The notes beneath the pieces are model-generated. The model was given only the letters and a program-made list of their open reading frames with translations. It did not search any database and was not told the origin of the DNA. DNA of 64,000 nucleotides from Streptomonospora nanhaiensis (GTDB lineage: Bacteria > Actinomycetota > Actinomycetes > Streptosporangiales > Streptosporangiaceae): assembly GCF_013410565.1 (NCBI RefSeq), contig NZ_JACCFO010000001.1, positions 5,952,001 through 6,016,000 on the forward strand. Reading direction: 5' to 3'. Of the stretch, positions 7,314-16,354 are shown piece by piece; positions within the stretch are counted from its first letter, which is position 1; each line of letters starts with the position of its first letter. Position numbers and translations under genes: made by a program.

Positions 7314-9089
7314 GTGGACGACCAGGGTGAGAACGCCGGCGGACCGGTCCCGGCGCGCGCGGAGCCCACCGCGCCCCACCTGGGAGCCCGTGCCCGCCTG
7401 CCCGAGCGGTTCCACTACCCCATGCCGGGCCTGCGCCCCGACGGCACCCCGTTCCGCCGCGACGAACTTCCCGAGGCCGTGCGCCAGGCCGCCGCCGCGC
7501 GCGGCGACCGCAGCGCCGCGACCCTGGCCGAGATCCGCCGGCTCAGCGCCCTGCTGCCCCCCGGGTCCCGTCCGCGCTTCTCCGTCGCCATCGGCGCCGG
7601 CGCCTCGGTCGCCGCTCGCGATCCCGAGGTGCTGGTGGTCGACACCCGCACCCAGTGGCAGGTCGGCAACTCCCGCGTGCCGCTCCCGGCCGCCGACCGG
7701 ATCCAGCGCCTCCAGGAGATCGGGATGGGCGACCCCGGACAGTTCGCCGACGCCCAGCGGCCGGTGCCGCTGGGCGCCCTGCACTTCTGGGAGGACACCC
7801 TGGCGGCCCGGGGCCCGCTGGTGGACGGCATGGCCCGCTTCGCCGCCGACGGCCGGGGGCGGCTGCTGGCGCGCATCCAGCCCACCGACGGCTCGGAGCC
7901 GGTGGTCGTCGAGGTCGAGGGCACTCCGGTGGTGGCCACCGGGGTGGGGCAGCGGGTCCCCGGCGCGGACCGCGCCGTGCCCTCGGTCCCCGACGCCCTG
8001 GCCGTGATCGCCGACCACCTGGCGCGGCACGGGGCCGACCCGCGGGTGATCGACGCGCTGGCCTGGCTGCCCGACCGCGAGGGCACCGCGCAGAGCGCCC
8101 TGGAGACCCTGCGCAGCATCGGCTGGGCCGCCCGCCTGGCGGACGCGGCGCGCCGCACCGACCCGGCCGACCCCGCGGGGCCGCTGGTCGGGTCGGCGCT
8201 GCGGACGCTGCGCGCCACCGAGGCGTGGGACCGCGCCCGCGCCGCCGCCCCGGGCCGGGCGCTGTGGAGCGACGAGGTGGTCGAGGGCCGGTTCGACGCC
8301 GCCGTCAGCGACAGCTGGCTGGTGGCCGGCCGCGGCGGGGTCGGCGCCGCACCCGAGACGATCCTGGCGGCCAACCCCCGGGCGCACGTCGTCCAGCTCG
8401 TCGGCGCGCCGCGCACCGGCGAGGGGGTCAGCGAGCGGTACAAGCGGCTGCTGCGGGCGCACGATCCCTCCTGGGGCGGCGACGGCCGCCTGGAGGTGGT
8501 GTGGGAGGCCGCGCCCGAGGCCGTGGCGGCGACGCGCGGCCCCGGCGGCGAGGTCCGGTTCCGCGCCCACGGCCGCGAGGCGGGCGCCTACGTGGCCGCC
8601 ATGGGGCGGGTGCCGCGCCTGCCCGGGGTGCTGCTGGAGTTCGCCCACGCCGCCCGCGTGCCGGAGCGGGAGATCACCGGCGAGCTGCTGTTCGACGGCG
8701 CCCGCCAGCACCTCGGCTACCGGGTGTCCGTTCCGGTCGGGGGCGGGCGCCACGTGTTCGAGGTGGCGGGCTCGGCCTCGCGCGCCCTGCCGCCCCGCAT
8801 CTTCGGCCCGGCCGACATCCGCGAGGTCCAGCGCGCCGGCCGGCACGCCTTCGCCGAGACCGGTGGCGTGGTGGCGGGCTTCGTCGCCACCGCCGTCCAG
8901 GCGGTCAACCGGGCGCTGCACCGGCACGGCCGGCCGCCCCTGGACCCGGGGGGCCCGGCCGAGAGCCCGTCGGCGCGGGTGCCGCTGGCCAAGGGGGCGG
9001 GCGCGCGGCAGCGCGGCGGGTTCACGGCGCCGTCGCAGGCCCGCCGGCCGCCCGGCACCGGCACCTCGCGCCGGCCCAAGCTGGGCTGA
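7314..9089 (+). CDS. unrecognised protein with Rossmann-like dinucleotide-binding motifs
   Basis: A 591-residue soluble protein without signal peptide or membrane helices. The GTG at 7314 follows GGAGGGGAAGGG. Three features recall a highly diverged two-dinucleotide flavoprotein: SVAIGAGAS followed by a strand ending in VVD, a central VAGRGGVGAAPETILAANPR, and AYVAAMGRVPRLPG, which resembles the ATGRxP segment of FAD/NAD-binding proteins. The sequence between them matches nothing I recognise. The last 70 residues are Pro/Arg/Gly-rich. It is a single-gene unit with its own promoter-like element and no functional neighbour, so only a weak oxidoreductase guess is justified. Confidence 0.6.
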   Translation: MDDQGENAGGPVPARAEPTAPHLGARARLPERFHYPMPGLRPDGTPFRRDELPEAVRQAAAARGDRSAATLAEIRRLSALLPPGSRPRFSVAIGAGASVAARDPEVLVVDTRTQWQVGNSRVPLPAADRIQRLQEIGMGDPGQFADAQRPVPLGALHFWEDTLAARGPLVDGMARFAADGRGRLLARIQPTDGSEPVVVEVEGTPVVATGVGQRVPGADRAVPSVPDALAVIADHLARHGADPRVIDALAWLPDREGTAQSALETLRSIGWAARLADAARRTDPADPAGPLVGSALRTLRATEAWDRARAAAPGRALWSDEVVEGRFDAAVSDSWLVAGRGGVGAAPETILAANPRAHVVQLVGAPRTGEGVSERYKRLLRAHDPSWGGDGRLEVVWEAAPEAVAATRGPGGEVRFRAHGREAGAYVAAMGRVPRLPGVLLEFAHAARVPEREITGELLFDGARQHLGYRVSVPVGGGRHVFEVAGSASRALPPRIFGPADIREVQRAGRHAFAETGGVVAGFVATAVQAVNRALHRHGRPPLDPGGPAESPSARVPLAKGAGARQRGGFTAPSQARRPPGTGTSRRPKLG

Positions 9090-9105
9090 GAGCCGAAGAA
9101 CCCGA

Positions 9106-9129
9106 GAACCTGCGAACCTGCGAACCTGC
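9106..9129. repeat. short tandem repeat, three copies of GAACCTGC
   Basis: Three perfect 8-base units in a row, followed by a degenerate GAACACAG, lie between the convergent ends of the genes at 7314 and 9154. Such short repeats often vary in copy number between strains. Confidence 0.7.
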
Positions 9130-9153
9130 GAACACAGCCTGCCGGGCGCGGCT

Positions 9154-10374
9154 TCAGCGCCAGGACGCCGCGGCGGCCGCCGCCAGGACGGCGCTGGTGA
9201 GCCAGAGGCCGCCGGAGGTCCCCGCCAGGCTGGAGATCCCGGCCGCGGCGGCGGGGATGGCGACCTGGCCGACCCGGTTGCCCCACAGGCGCAGGGCCAG
9301 CGCCGTGGCGCGGGCCGTCTGCGGTGCGGCGGTGGCGACGATCGTCATGGTCAGCGGCTGCCCCAGGCCCAGCAGGAAGCCGCCCAGCGCCAGCACCGCG
9401 CCCAGCGCCACCGGGGAGCCGATGGGCAGGGCCACCACCGCCAGCGCCGCGCCCGCACCCGCCGTGCTCGCCGTCAGCAGGGTGCGCCGCCGCCAGCGGA
9501 CGATCAGCCAGGGCAGGCTCAGCCGCGACAGCAGCGACGTCAGCGCGCGCACCGCCAGCAGCACGCCCACGGTCGCCGGGGAGATGCCGCGCGCCTCGGC
9601 GATCAACGGGAGGTAGGCGGTGAGGATGTCGATCGAGGCCAGCAGCGCCAGGCTGGAGAACAGGCCCGAGGGCAGGCCGGGGCGGCGCAGCAGGGCCAGC
9701 GACGACATCCGCTCGGCCGCGCCCCGGCCGCCTTCCCCGCCCCGCGCGCCGGCGGCCCGGGTGCCCGGGCGCGGGCGCAGCCGCGCCGGCGCCGCCAGCG
9801 GCAGCAGACCCAGCGCGGCCATCGCGCCCGCGATGAGCAGCGCCGTGGTTGTGGCGCCCACCAGCGCCGGCCCGCCCGCGTCGCCCAGCACCGCCCCCGA
9901 GATCAGCGGCCCCACGAGCTGGCCCAGTGAGGCGGCGGCGGTGAACCAGCCGAAGGCGCGGTCCAGGCCGGAGTCGGGGGAGAGCCGGGCGATCAGCCCC
10001 TGCCCGGCGATCATGCAGACGAGGTGGCCCACGCCCAGCACCGCGCTGGCGGCTGCGATCAGCGCCAGGCCCTGGGCGGCCGCCAGGGCGAGCGAGGCGG
10101 CGGCCAGCAGGCCGGTACCGGCGGCGATGAGCACCACGCCGTGGCGGGTGCGGTCGATGAACCGGCCCAGTGGCACCGCCATCACCACCGGCAGCAGCGC
10201 GTAGGCGGCGGTGATCAGGCCCACGGCGGCGGCGTCGCCGCCCAGCGCGATGGCGCGGTAGGAGATCAGCGGGCGCGCGAGGTTGAGGGTGGTGTGCGTC
10301 AGCACGACGCTCACCAGCAGCGGCCACAGCCACGCCTGCCCCGCGCCGCCGCGCCGCCCGGTCCGCCCGCCCAT
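9154..10374 (-). CDS. MFS transporter
   Basis: A 406-residue major facilitator with about 12 hydrophobic segments. The first starts at WLWPLLVSVVLTHTTLNLARP, and the loop 2-3 signature is seen as GRFIDRTRHG. A basic central loop (PARLRPRPGTRAAGARGGEGGRG) divides the halves. The ATG at 10374 follows GGGGGGCGG. The pattern fits a small drug or metabolite efflux MFS; the substrate is unknown. It lies 200 bases downstream of the tctA terminators on the same strand and is likely a separate unit. Confidence 0.85.
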   Translation of the reverse strand: MGGRTGRRGGAGQAWLWPLLVSVVLTHTTLNLARPLISYRAIALGGDAAAVGLITAAYALLPVVMAVPLGRFIDRTRHGVVLIAAGTGLLAAASLALAAAQGLALIAAASAVLGVGHLVCMIAGQGLIARLSPDSGLDRAFGWFTAAASLGQLVGPLISGAVLGDAGGPALVGATTTALLIAGAMAALGLLPLAAPARLRPRPGTRAAGARGGEGGRGAAERMSSLALLRRPGLPSGLFSSLALLASIDILTAYLPLIAEARGISPATVGVLLAVRALTSLLSRLSLPWLIVRWRRRTLLTASTAGAGAALAVVALPIGSPVALGAVLALGGFLLGLGQPLTMTIVATAAPQTARATALALRLWGNRVGQVAIPAAAAGISSLAGTSGGLWLTSAVLAAAAAASWR

Positions 10375-10510
10375 CGCCGCCGCCCCCCGTTGGTGTGCCC
10401 GTGATGCCGTGTGCGCCGCCTGTGCGACCGCCGACGGCGCGCGTCCGCGCCCCGGGGATCCTATGATCCGCCCTGTCCGGTTCGGGCGGCGGCCCGGCCT
10501 TCGCGCGGTG

Positions 10511-10544
10511 CGGCACCCCCGGCCCGCTCCGGCCGGGGGTGCCG
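10511..10544 (-). terminator. second hairpin downstream of tctA
   Basis: A 14-bp stem (arm CGGCACCCCCGGCC) with a six-base loop. It lies after the hairpin at 10551-10585 on the leftward path. Confidence 0.65.
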
Positions 10545-10550
10545 CTGTGC

Positions 10551-10585
10551 CCCGGGCCCCGCCGCCCGCGACGGCGGGGCCCGGG
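10551..10585 (-). terminator. terminator of tctA
   Basis: A 14-bp stem (arm CCCGGGCCCCGCCG) with a seven-base loop lies two bases past the tctA stop. With the next hairpin it forms a double terminator. Confidence 0.75.
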
Positions 10586-10587
10586 GG

Positions 10588-12165
10588 TCACGCCTTCGGT
10601 GCCGCGTCCTCGGCGGCGCCGGCCTCCCCGGCCGCCCGCGCGGCCGCGCGGCGCGGCATCAGCGCGGCGGCCGCGCGCTTGAGCGGGGCGGACAGGACCG
10701 GCGCGCACAGCAGCAGCACCAGGACGCACAGCAGCACCAGCGAGGGCGTGCGCTCGACGAACAGGCCCAGGCCGCCCTGGAGGAGCAGGGTCTGGCGCAG
10801 CGTCTCCTCGGCCATCGGGCCCAGCACCAGCGCGATCACGGTCGCCGCCGGGGCCAGGCCGTAGCGCCGCATGAGGAACCCCAGCACCCCGCAGGCGAAC
10901 ATGATGCCCACCTCGACCACGCTGCCGTTGACCGCGAAGGTGCCGAACGCGCACAGGATGATGATGAGCGGCGCCAGCGTGCGGAACGGCGTCTTGGTGA
11001 CCTTGGCGAACAGCGGGATGCAGAACACGTTCATCACCAGCAGCATCACGTTGCCCAGGTACATGCTGCCGATCAGCCCCCACGCGAAGTCGGGGTTGTC
11101 GCGCATGAGCAGCGGGCCGGGCTGCAGGCCCCACATGAGGAACCCGCCCAGCAGCACCGCCGTGGAGGCCGACCCCGGGATGCCCAGCGTCAGCAGCGGC
11201 ACCATGGCCCCGGTGGCGGCGGCGTTGTTGGCGGCCTCGGGCCCGGCCAGCCCCTCGACCGCCCCTCGGCCGAACCGCTGGGGCCGCCGGGACAGCCCCT
11301 TCTCGATGCCGTAGGAGATCAGCGAGGCCACGGTGGCCCCGGCGCCGGGCACCACACCCAGCACGAACCCCAGCGGGGTGCCGCGCGCGATCGCCCCGCG
11401 CGAGTCGCGCCACTCCTGGCGGCTGGGCCAGAAGGCGGCGGAGCGGCGGTCCACCCGCACGTCGGTCATGGTGTCGTCGTTGTGGCCGCCCCGGTAGAGC
11501 GTCCACAGGATCTCGCCGATGCCGAAGAGGCCGATGGCCACGGGGATGAAGTCGATGCCGTTGATCAGCTCGGTGGAGCCGAAGGTGTAGCGCTGCTCGC
11601 CGCCGCCCACGTCGATGCCCACCGTGCCGATGGCGAACCCGATCAGCACCGAGATGAGCCCGCGCAGCCAGCTGCGGCCGACGAGGACCACCAGGGTGAG
11701 CAGCCCGATGATGATGAGCAGGAACAGTTCGGGCGGGCCGAACGAGGACGCCACGCCCGCCATCAGCGGCGCGGCGATGGTGAGCAGGACGACCGCGACC
11801 GTGCCGGCGGCGAACGAGCCGACCGCCGCGATCACCAGCGCCGGCCCGGCCCGCCCCTTGCGGGCCATGGGGTAGCCCTCCAGGGTGGCCGGCACGCTGG
11901 CGGAGTCGCCCGGGGTGTTGATCAGGACCGAGGTGATGGTGCCGCCGTACATGGCGCCGTAGTAGACGGCGGCCAGCATGACGATGGCGGTGGTGGGCTC
12001 CAGGCCGAAGGTCAGGGGCAGCAGGATCGCCAGGCCGGCCGAGGGGCCCAGGCCGGGGATGGCGCCGACGAGCATGCCCACGACCACGCCGATGCCCAGG
12101 AAGAGCAGGTTGGTGGGGGTCAGGACGCCGGTGATGCCGCTCACGAGGTTGGCGAAGATGTCCAT
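10588..12165 (-). CDS. tctA: tripartite tricarboxylate transporter, large permease TctA
   Basis: A 525-residue inner membrane permease of the TTT family with about 11-12 helices. Family marks are IPGLGPSAGLAILLPLTFGLEPTTAI, YYGAMYGGTITSVLINTPGDSASV and the repeated GFVLGVVPGAGATVASLISYGIEK. With TctB and the binding lipoprotein TctC it imports a carboxylate using the ion gradient. The ATG at 12165 follows CGGAG. It is the last gene of a leftward run tctC-tctB-tctA, separated from tctB by 174 bases that contain a hairpin. The upstream CoA-transferase and hydratase genes suggest that the imported acid is activated to a CoA ester. Confidence 0.93.
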   Translation of the reverse strand: MDIFANLVSGITGVLTPTNLLFLGIGVVVGMLVGAIPGLGPSAGLAILLPLTFGLEPTTAIVMLAAVYYGAMYGGTITSVLINTPGDSASVPATLEGYPMARKGRAGPALVIAAVGSFAAGTVAVVLLTIAAPLMAGVASSFGPPELFLLIIIGLLTLVVLVGRSWLRGLISVLIGFAIGTVGIDVGGGEQRYTFGSTELINGIDFIPVAIGLFGIGEILWTLYRGGHNDDTMTDVRVDRRSAAFWPSRQEWRDSRGAIARGTPLGFVLGVVPGAGATVASLISYGIEKGLSRRPQRFGRGAVEGLAGPEAANNAAATGAMVPLLTLGIPGSASTAVLLGGFLMWGLQPGPLLMRDNPDFAWGLIGSMYLGNVMLLVMNVFCIPLFAKVTKTPFRTLAPLIIILCAFGTFAVNGSVVEVGIMFACGVLGFLMRRYGLAPAATVIALVLGPMAEETLRQTLLLQGGLGLFVERTPSLVLLCVLVLLLCAPVLSAPLKRAAAALMPRRAAARAAGEAGAAEDAAPKA

Positions 12166-12260
12166 GCGGACTCCGAGGGGTGTGCCGGACTCGGCAGGGC
12201 GGGTGCGGGGGGCGCCGGACGCGGCCGGGCAGGGCGGCGGGCGGCGCCGTGGTCCGCGGC

Positions 12261-12293
12261 CGGTGCGCCGGCCCGAGGGGGCCGGGCGCACCG
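12261..12293 (-). promoter_or_regulatory. hairpin between tctB and tctA
   Basis: Arms CGGTGCGCC-GGCC and GGCC-GGGCGCACCG, with one bulged base, form a stable hairpin in the unusually long tctB-tctA gap. It may be an attenuator or mRNA-processing site that lowers or raises permease synthesis. Confidence 0.4.
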
Positions 12294-12339
12294 GCGGTGC
12301 GCGGACGGGGGCCGGCTGCGGCGGAGGGGAGGGGGCCGG

Positions 12340-13041
12340 CTAGCGCAGCGGGAGCAGGCCCGGCGGCAGGGGCGCGTTGAGCCACCAGACGAACACGAGG
12401 TAGAGGGCGGTCGGGAAGGCGGCGCCGAGGACGACGGCGCGCACGGGGTGGGCGCGGTCGCACAGCAGCAGCGCGGCGATGAGCGCGAGGGAGCCGGTGA
12501 TCACCGCCCCCACGGGGACCAGGACGGTGACGAACGCGGCGCACACGGCGCACAGCGCCAGGACCAGCCAGGGGTGGCGGGACTCGGCGGCTGCCGGGGA
12601 GTCCGCGGTGTCGGGGGTGGTGGCGGCCGCGCCGCCCGCCTCGGCCCGGGTGCCGGCCGCGGTGTCCGGCGCGCCGTCGGACGCCTCCGGCGCGGCGGCC
12701 GGGCGCGCCGACGCGCTGTGCGCCGCCGCCAGGAGGCAGGCCGCCACTCCCAGGCCGCCGATGACGCGGGGGAACAGCCCCGGCCCGATCCGCCCGGCCG
12801 TGGTCTGCCACTCCATGCCGAAGGCCATCGCGGTGTAGCCGGCCAGCACCGCCGCCAGGACCAGGTAGAACACGGTGGCGCCGGTGACGGCGATCCGGCG
12901 CCCGCCGCCGGCGGCCGATGCGCCGCCGTGGGCGGCGTCCGGTCCGCGCGCCGCGGCGGCGGCCGCGGCCGGGGCGCCGCCCGCCTCCGGAGGGGTGCGC
13001 TGGAAGGGGAGCCGCACCCGGGGGTTGCCGGTCCTGGCCAT
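12340..13041 (-). CDS. tctB: tripartite tricarboxylate transporter, small membrane subunit TctB
   Basis: A 233-residue membrane protein with four hydrophobic stretches (FYLVLAAVLAGYTAMAFG, FPRVIGGLGVAACLLAAA, WLVLALCAVCAAFVTVLVPVG, ALYLVFVWWLNAPLPPG). The order and the closing FxxWLxxxLPxG motif are typical of TctB. It has an extra basic, Ala-rich N-terminal tail and a long Ala/Pro/Glu-rich cytosolic loop. Its ATG overlaps the tctC stop by one base (TGATG), so translation is coupled. Confidence 0.88.
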   Translation of the reverse strand: MARTGNPRVRLPFQRTPPEAGGAPAAAAAAARGPDAAHGGASAAGGGRRIAVTGATVFYLVLAAVLAGYTAMAFGMEWQTTAGRIGPGLFPRVIGGLGVAACLLAAAHSASARPAAAPEASDGAPDTAAGTRAEAGGAAATTPDTADSPAAAESRHPWLVLALCAVCAAFVTVLVPVGAVITGSLALIAALLLCDRAHPVRAVVLGAAFPTALYLVFVWWLNAPLPPGLLPLR

Positions 13042-14024
13042 CAGACCGCCCCCTGCTCTTCCAGCGAGTCCTCGAACCGCGTGCCGGTCTCCTCCAGGTA
13101 GGCGGTGAAGTCGTCGCCCCAGCGCAGGTCCTCGGTGAGGTGGTTCTTCTCCAGGTAGTCCTGCCAGGCGTCGGTGGCCACGACCCGCTTCATGGTCTCG
13201 ATCCACCACTCGCGCGCGTAGTCGGGGGTCTCGGGCGGCAGGATCAGCCCGCGCGGCATCGAGACCATGCCGTCGTAGCCCAGGTCGGCGGCCGTGGGGA
13301 CGTCGGGCAGCGCCTCCAGCGGGTCCTCGCCGCTGAACAGCAGGGCGTTGACGTCGCCGCTGTCGACCTGGCCCATGATCGAGCCGGGGTTGGACACCAT
13401 GGCGTCGATCGCCCCCGAGGACAGCGCCGTCTGGAGCTGTCCCTCCTCGTTGAAGGGCACGTACTCGATCTCGTAGCCGGCCTGGTCGGCGAGTTCGGCG
13501 TGGATGATGTAGTCCACGTTGACCGTGCCGATCCCGCCCACCGACACGGTGCCCGCGTCCTTGGCGTGGGCCACCCAGTCCTCCCAGGTGGTGATCCCGG
13601 AGGAGTCGGGCGTGATGAACAGGGTGTCGTCGGTGGCGAACAGCCCCACGTGCGTGAAGTCGGCGTGGGTCCAGCCGGTGTCGGCCTGCAGCGGCGTGGT
13701 GATGAACGACCCCGAGGTGGTCGAGATGACGTAGGGGTCGCCCGCGCTGCTGAGCAGGTGGCCCCAGCCGGTGGCGCCGCTGCCGCCCTCCCGGTTCTCG
13801 ACGACGATGTCGTGGGGGTACAGCTCCTGCTGCTGGAGGATCTCCACGATCGTGCGGGCCATGATGTCGTTGCCGCCGCCGGGGCCGAACGCGATCGTCC
13901 AGTCCAGTTCGCGGCTGGGGTAGGCGTCGGGGTTCTCCTCGACCGCCGTCCCCGCCCCGCAGGCGGTCACGGCGGCGAGCAGTGTCGCCGACGCCAGCAG
14001 GCGGATGGTGGTGGTTCGGGGCAT
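13041..14024 (-). CDS. tctC: tripartite tricarboxylate transporter substrate-binding lipoprotein TctC
   Basis: A 327-residue extracytoplasmic solute receptor. The signal peptide ends in LLAAVTACG, with a lipobox Cys near residue 23, so it should be anchored to the outer face of the membrane. The family signature IAFGPGGGNDIMARTIVE follows, and the fold continues with VENREGGSGATGWGHL and a GLILPPETPD segment. The start at 14024 has GAGGAGG upstream. It heads tctCBA and lies 184 bases after the hydratase gene. Confidence 0.92.
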   Translation of the reverse strand: MPRTTTIRLLASATLLAAVTACGAGTAVEENPDAYPSRELDWTIAFGPGGGNDIMARTIVEILQQQELYPHDIVVENREGGSGATGWGHLLSSAGDPYVISTTSGSFITTPLQADTGWTHADFTHVGLFATDDTLFITPDSSGITTWEDWVAHAKDAGTVSVGGIGTVNVDYIIHAELADQAGYEIEYVPFNEEGQLQTALSSGAIDAMVSNPGSIMGQVDSGDVNALLFSGEDPLEALPDVPTAADLGYDGMVSMPRGLILPPETPDYAREWWIETMKRVVATDAWQDYLEKNHLTEDLRWGDDFTAYLEETGTRFEDSLEEQGAV

Positions 14025-14156
14025 GGGGTGCCTCCTCGCCGGCACGGTGCGGGATTTCGGTAGTGGGGCGCGGGCCGGCCGCGGGTGCTGGGCGGCGGCC
14101 GGCTCAGGGAGGGTGCGGGGGACCGGCGGCGGTGGGCGGCGGAGGTCGGGCCGCCC

Positions 14157-14202
14157 GGGCGCCCCGCTGGGCGCGAAGGGTCCGCGGCCCGGCGGGGCGC
14201 CC
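14157..14202 (-). terminator. hairpin downstream of the hydratase gene
   Basis: Arms GGGCGCCCCGC and GCGGGGCGCCC enclose a 24-base loop, five bases after the hydratase stop. It may end a caiB-hydratase transcript, allow partial read-through, or protect a processed mRNA end before tctC. Confidence 0.5.
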
Positions 14203-14207
14203 TGCTG

Positions 14208-14990
14208 TCAGGACCAGGTGAAGCGGGGCGGGCGCTTCTCCAGGAAGGCCCGCACGCCTTCGGCGTAGTCGTCGGTGTCGAAGGAGGAGTTGCGCAGCTC
14301 GGTGGTCTCCGCGTCGTCGTGGAGCTGGCCGGCCACGATCCGGTTCACGATCTGCTTGGCGGCGCGCACGCTGTACTGGGCGCGGGTGGCCACCAGTTCG
14401 GCGAAGGAGTAGGTGTGCTCGGCCAGGGCGTCGGGCTCGGTCACCGCGTCGACCAGGCCGGTGCGCAGGGCGCGGTCGGCGTCCAGCCGGCCGCCGGAGA
14501 ACAGGATCCACTTGGCCTGCGCCGGGCCGACCAGGTCGACCAGGCGGCGCGTGGACTCCAGGCTGTAGACCAGGCCGAGCTTGGCCGGGGTGATGGCGAA
14601 CCCGGCGTTGGTGTCGCAGAAGCGCAGGTCGCAGGCGAGCGCCAGGCCGCACCCGCCGCCCACGCAGTGGCCGTGGACCATGGCGACGGTGGGCTTGGCC
14701 ATGCCCTCCAGGGCGCGTTCGGCGGCGGCGACGTGCTCGTTGTAGGAGCGCGCGCTCTCGGCGTCGGCGCGCACCCGGCCGAACTCGCTGATGTCGGCGC
14801 CGGCGGCGAACGCCTTGGTGCCGGCGCCGCGCACCACCAGCACCTTGACGCCGGGGTCGTCGTCGATGCCGCGCAGCAGGGCGGGCAGTTCGGCGTACAT
14901 CTCCAGCCGGATGGCGTTGCGGCTCTCGGGCCGGTTCAGCGTCAGGGTCGCGACGGCGCCCGAGCGCTCCACCACCAGATCGTCGGACAT
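14208..14990 (-). CDS. enoyl-CoA hydratase/isomerase family protein
   Basis: A 260-residue crotonase-fold enzyme. The oxyanion-hole segments are GTKAFAAGADISEFG near residue 65 and HGHCVGGGCGLALACDLRFC near residue 107. Family members hydrate, isomerise or cleave CoA thioesters. The ATG at 14990 is seven bases after the CoA-transferase stop and follows AGGTAGG, so the two are co-transcribed. Together with the carboxylate transporter downstream it suggests catabolism of an imported acid through its CoA ester. Confidence 0.9.
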   Translation of the reverse strand: MSDDLVVERSGAVATLTLNRPESRNAIRLEMYAELPALLRGIDDDPGVKVLVVRGAGTKAFAAGADISEFGRVRADAESARSYNEHVAAAERALEGMAKPTVAMVHGHCVGGGCGLALACDLRFCDTNAGFAITPAKLGLVYSLESTRRLVDLVGPAQAKWILFSGGRLDADRALRTGLVDAVTEPDALAEHTYSFAELVATRAQYSVRAAKQIVNRIVAGQLHDDAETTELRNSSFDTDDYAEGVRAFLEKRPPRFTWS

Positions 14991-14997
14991 GGGGTGC

Positions 14998-16230
14998 CTA
15001 CCTTTCCTGCGGTGCGGGGGAGTCGTGGAGTTCGGGGTGGGCGTCGTAGGCCACCTCGGCGGCGTAGAGTTCGGCGATCTCGGCCTCGCTGAGCCCGGCG
15101 TCGGCCAGGACGTCGCGGGTGTGCTGGCCCAGCCACGGCGCCGGGCCCTTGACCTCGAACTCCAGTGAGCCGAACTTGGCGGGCGGGGCGATGGTGCGCA
15201 TGGTGCCGACGATGGGGTGCTCGACCTCGGCGACCATGCCGCGGGCGATGACGTGGGGGTCGGCCAGCGCCTCGGCGTAGGTGAGCACCGGGCCGCCGGG
15301 CACGCCCGCCCGGTCCAGGGCCTTGATCCACTCGGCGGTGGGGCGGGTGGTGGTGATGGCCTCGATCTCCTCCTGGAGTTCGTCGATGTGGGCCATGCGC
15401 GCCGGCAGGGTCGCGAACCGCTCGTCCTCCAGCCAGGCGGGCCGCTCCAGGGCGTCCACCACCAGGCGGTGCCAGAGCCGGTCGTTGTTGGCGCCGATGG
15501 TGACGTAGCCGTCGGCGGTGCGGTAGGCCTGGTAGGGGGTCGACCGGCGGTGGCGGGTGCCGGTGGGGGCGGGCTCCTCGCCGCTGCCGAAGTAGGCGCC
15601 CGACTCCCACACCGTCCAGGCCAGGCCCGCGTCGACCAGGGAGATGTCGATGTAGTCGCCCTGCCCGGTGGCGCGCCGGTTCAGCTCGGCGGCCAGGATG
15701 GAGTAGATGGCGGTGGCGCCGGCGGCGATGTCGTTGACGGCGATCCCGACCTTGGCCGGGCGGCCGTCGGGGTGGCCGGTCATCCGCAGGAAGCCCACCG
15801 CGCCCTGGGCCATGATGTCGAAGCCCGGCCGGTCGCGGTAGGGGCCGGTCTGGCCGAACCCGCTGATGGAGCAGTAGATCAGTGCGGGGTTGGCCGCCCG
15901 CAGCGTCTCGTGGTCGATGCCCAGGCGCGCGACCACGCCGGGGCGGAAGTTCTCGATGACGAGGTCCGCGCCCTGGGCCAGGCGCAGGAACACGTCGCGG
16001 CCCCGGGGGTCCTTCAGGTCCAGCGACACGCTGCGCTTGCTGCGGTTGGGCATGCCGAACGGGTAGCTCTCGCCGTTGACCTTGGGGGCCAGCCGGCGGG
16101 AGTCGTCGCCGGTGATGGGCTGCTCCACCTTGATCACGTCGGCTCCCAGCTCCGCCAGCACCATCGTGCAGTAGGGGCCGGAGAGGAAACGGGTGAGGTC
16201 GAGGACCCGGAATCCGTCGAGTGGCTTCAT
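14998..16230 (-). CDS. CaiB/BaiF (class III) CoA-transferase
   Basis: A 410-residue class III CoA-transferase that moves CoA from a donor such as succinyl-CoA to a carboxylic acid. It opens with LDGFRVLDLTRFLSGPYCTMVLAELGADVIKVE and has DLVIENFRPGVVARLGI near residue 92. The probable catalytic Asp lies in the motif RPGFDIMAQG near residue 168. It is the first gene of a leftward run with the hydratase and TctCBA, and is divergent from an IclR regulator that probably controls it. The substrate could be a dicarboxylate or aromatic acid; the sequence does not say which. Confidence 0.9.
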   Translation of the reverse strand: MKPLDGFRVLDLTRFLSGPYCTMVLAELGADVIKVEQPITGDDSRRLAPKVNGESYPFGMPNRSKRSVSLDLKDPRGRDVFLRLAQGADLVIENFRPGVVARLGIDHETLRAANPALIYCSISGFGQTGPYRDRPGFDIMAQGAVGFLRMTGHPDGRPAKVGIAVNDIAAGATAIYSILAAELNRRATGQGDYIDISLVDAGLAWTVWESGAYFGSGEEPAPTGTRHRRSTPYQAYRTADGYVTIGANNDRLWHRLVVDALERPAWLEDERFATLPARMAHIDELQEEIEAITTTRPTAEWIKALDRAGVPGGPVLTYAEALADPHVIARGMVAEVEHPIVGTMRTIAPPAKFGSLEFEVKGPAPWLGQHTRDVLADAGLSEAEIAELYAAEVAYDAHPELHDSPAPQER

Positions 16231-16354
16231 CCACGCACCTGATTTCGTGTGCTTCCCACGGTGATGTCACATGCTTTCCGCATTGTGGGATACGATCCCG
16301 TATAACAGGAACGTACGATTGCAGGCATGTGAACGTCAATGGGGTTGGGAGAAA
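16231..16354. promoter_or_regulatory. divergent promoter/operator region between CoA-transferase and IclR genes
   Basis: This short spacer has clearly lower GC than the genes. It contains an exact dyad ATACG-ATCC-CGTAT (16290-16303), overlapping GGGAT-ACG-ATCCC, plus GTGA-TG-TCAC (16261-16270). The 14-base dyad has the size and position expected of an IclR-type operator that would serve both directions. Confidence 0.55.

Noticed and set aside
10411-13101. 896-codon rightward frame opposite tctA and tctB
   Set aside because: The opposite strand encodes clear TctA/TctB families; this frame is a composition shadow.
16261-16270. CRP/GlxR box GTGA-TG-TCAC
   Set aside because: The consensus needs six bases between the half-sites; here there are two.
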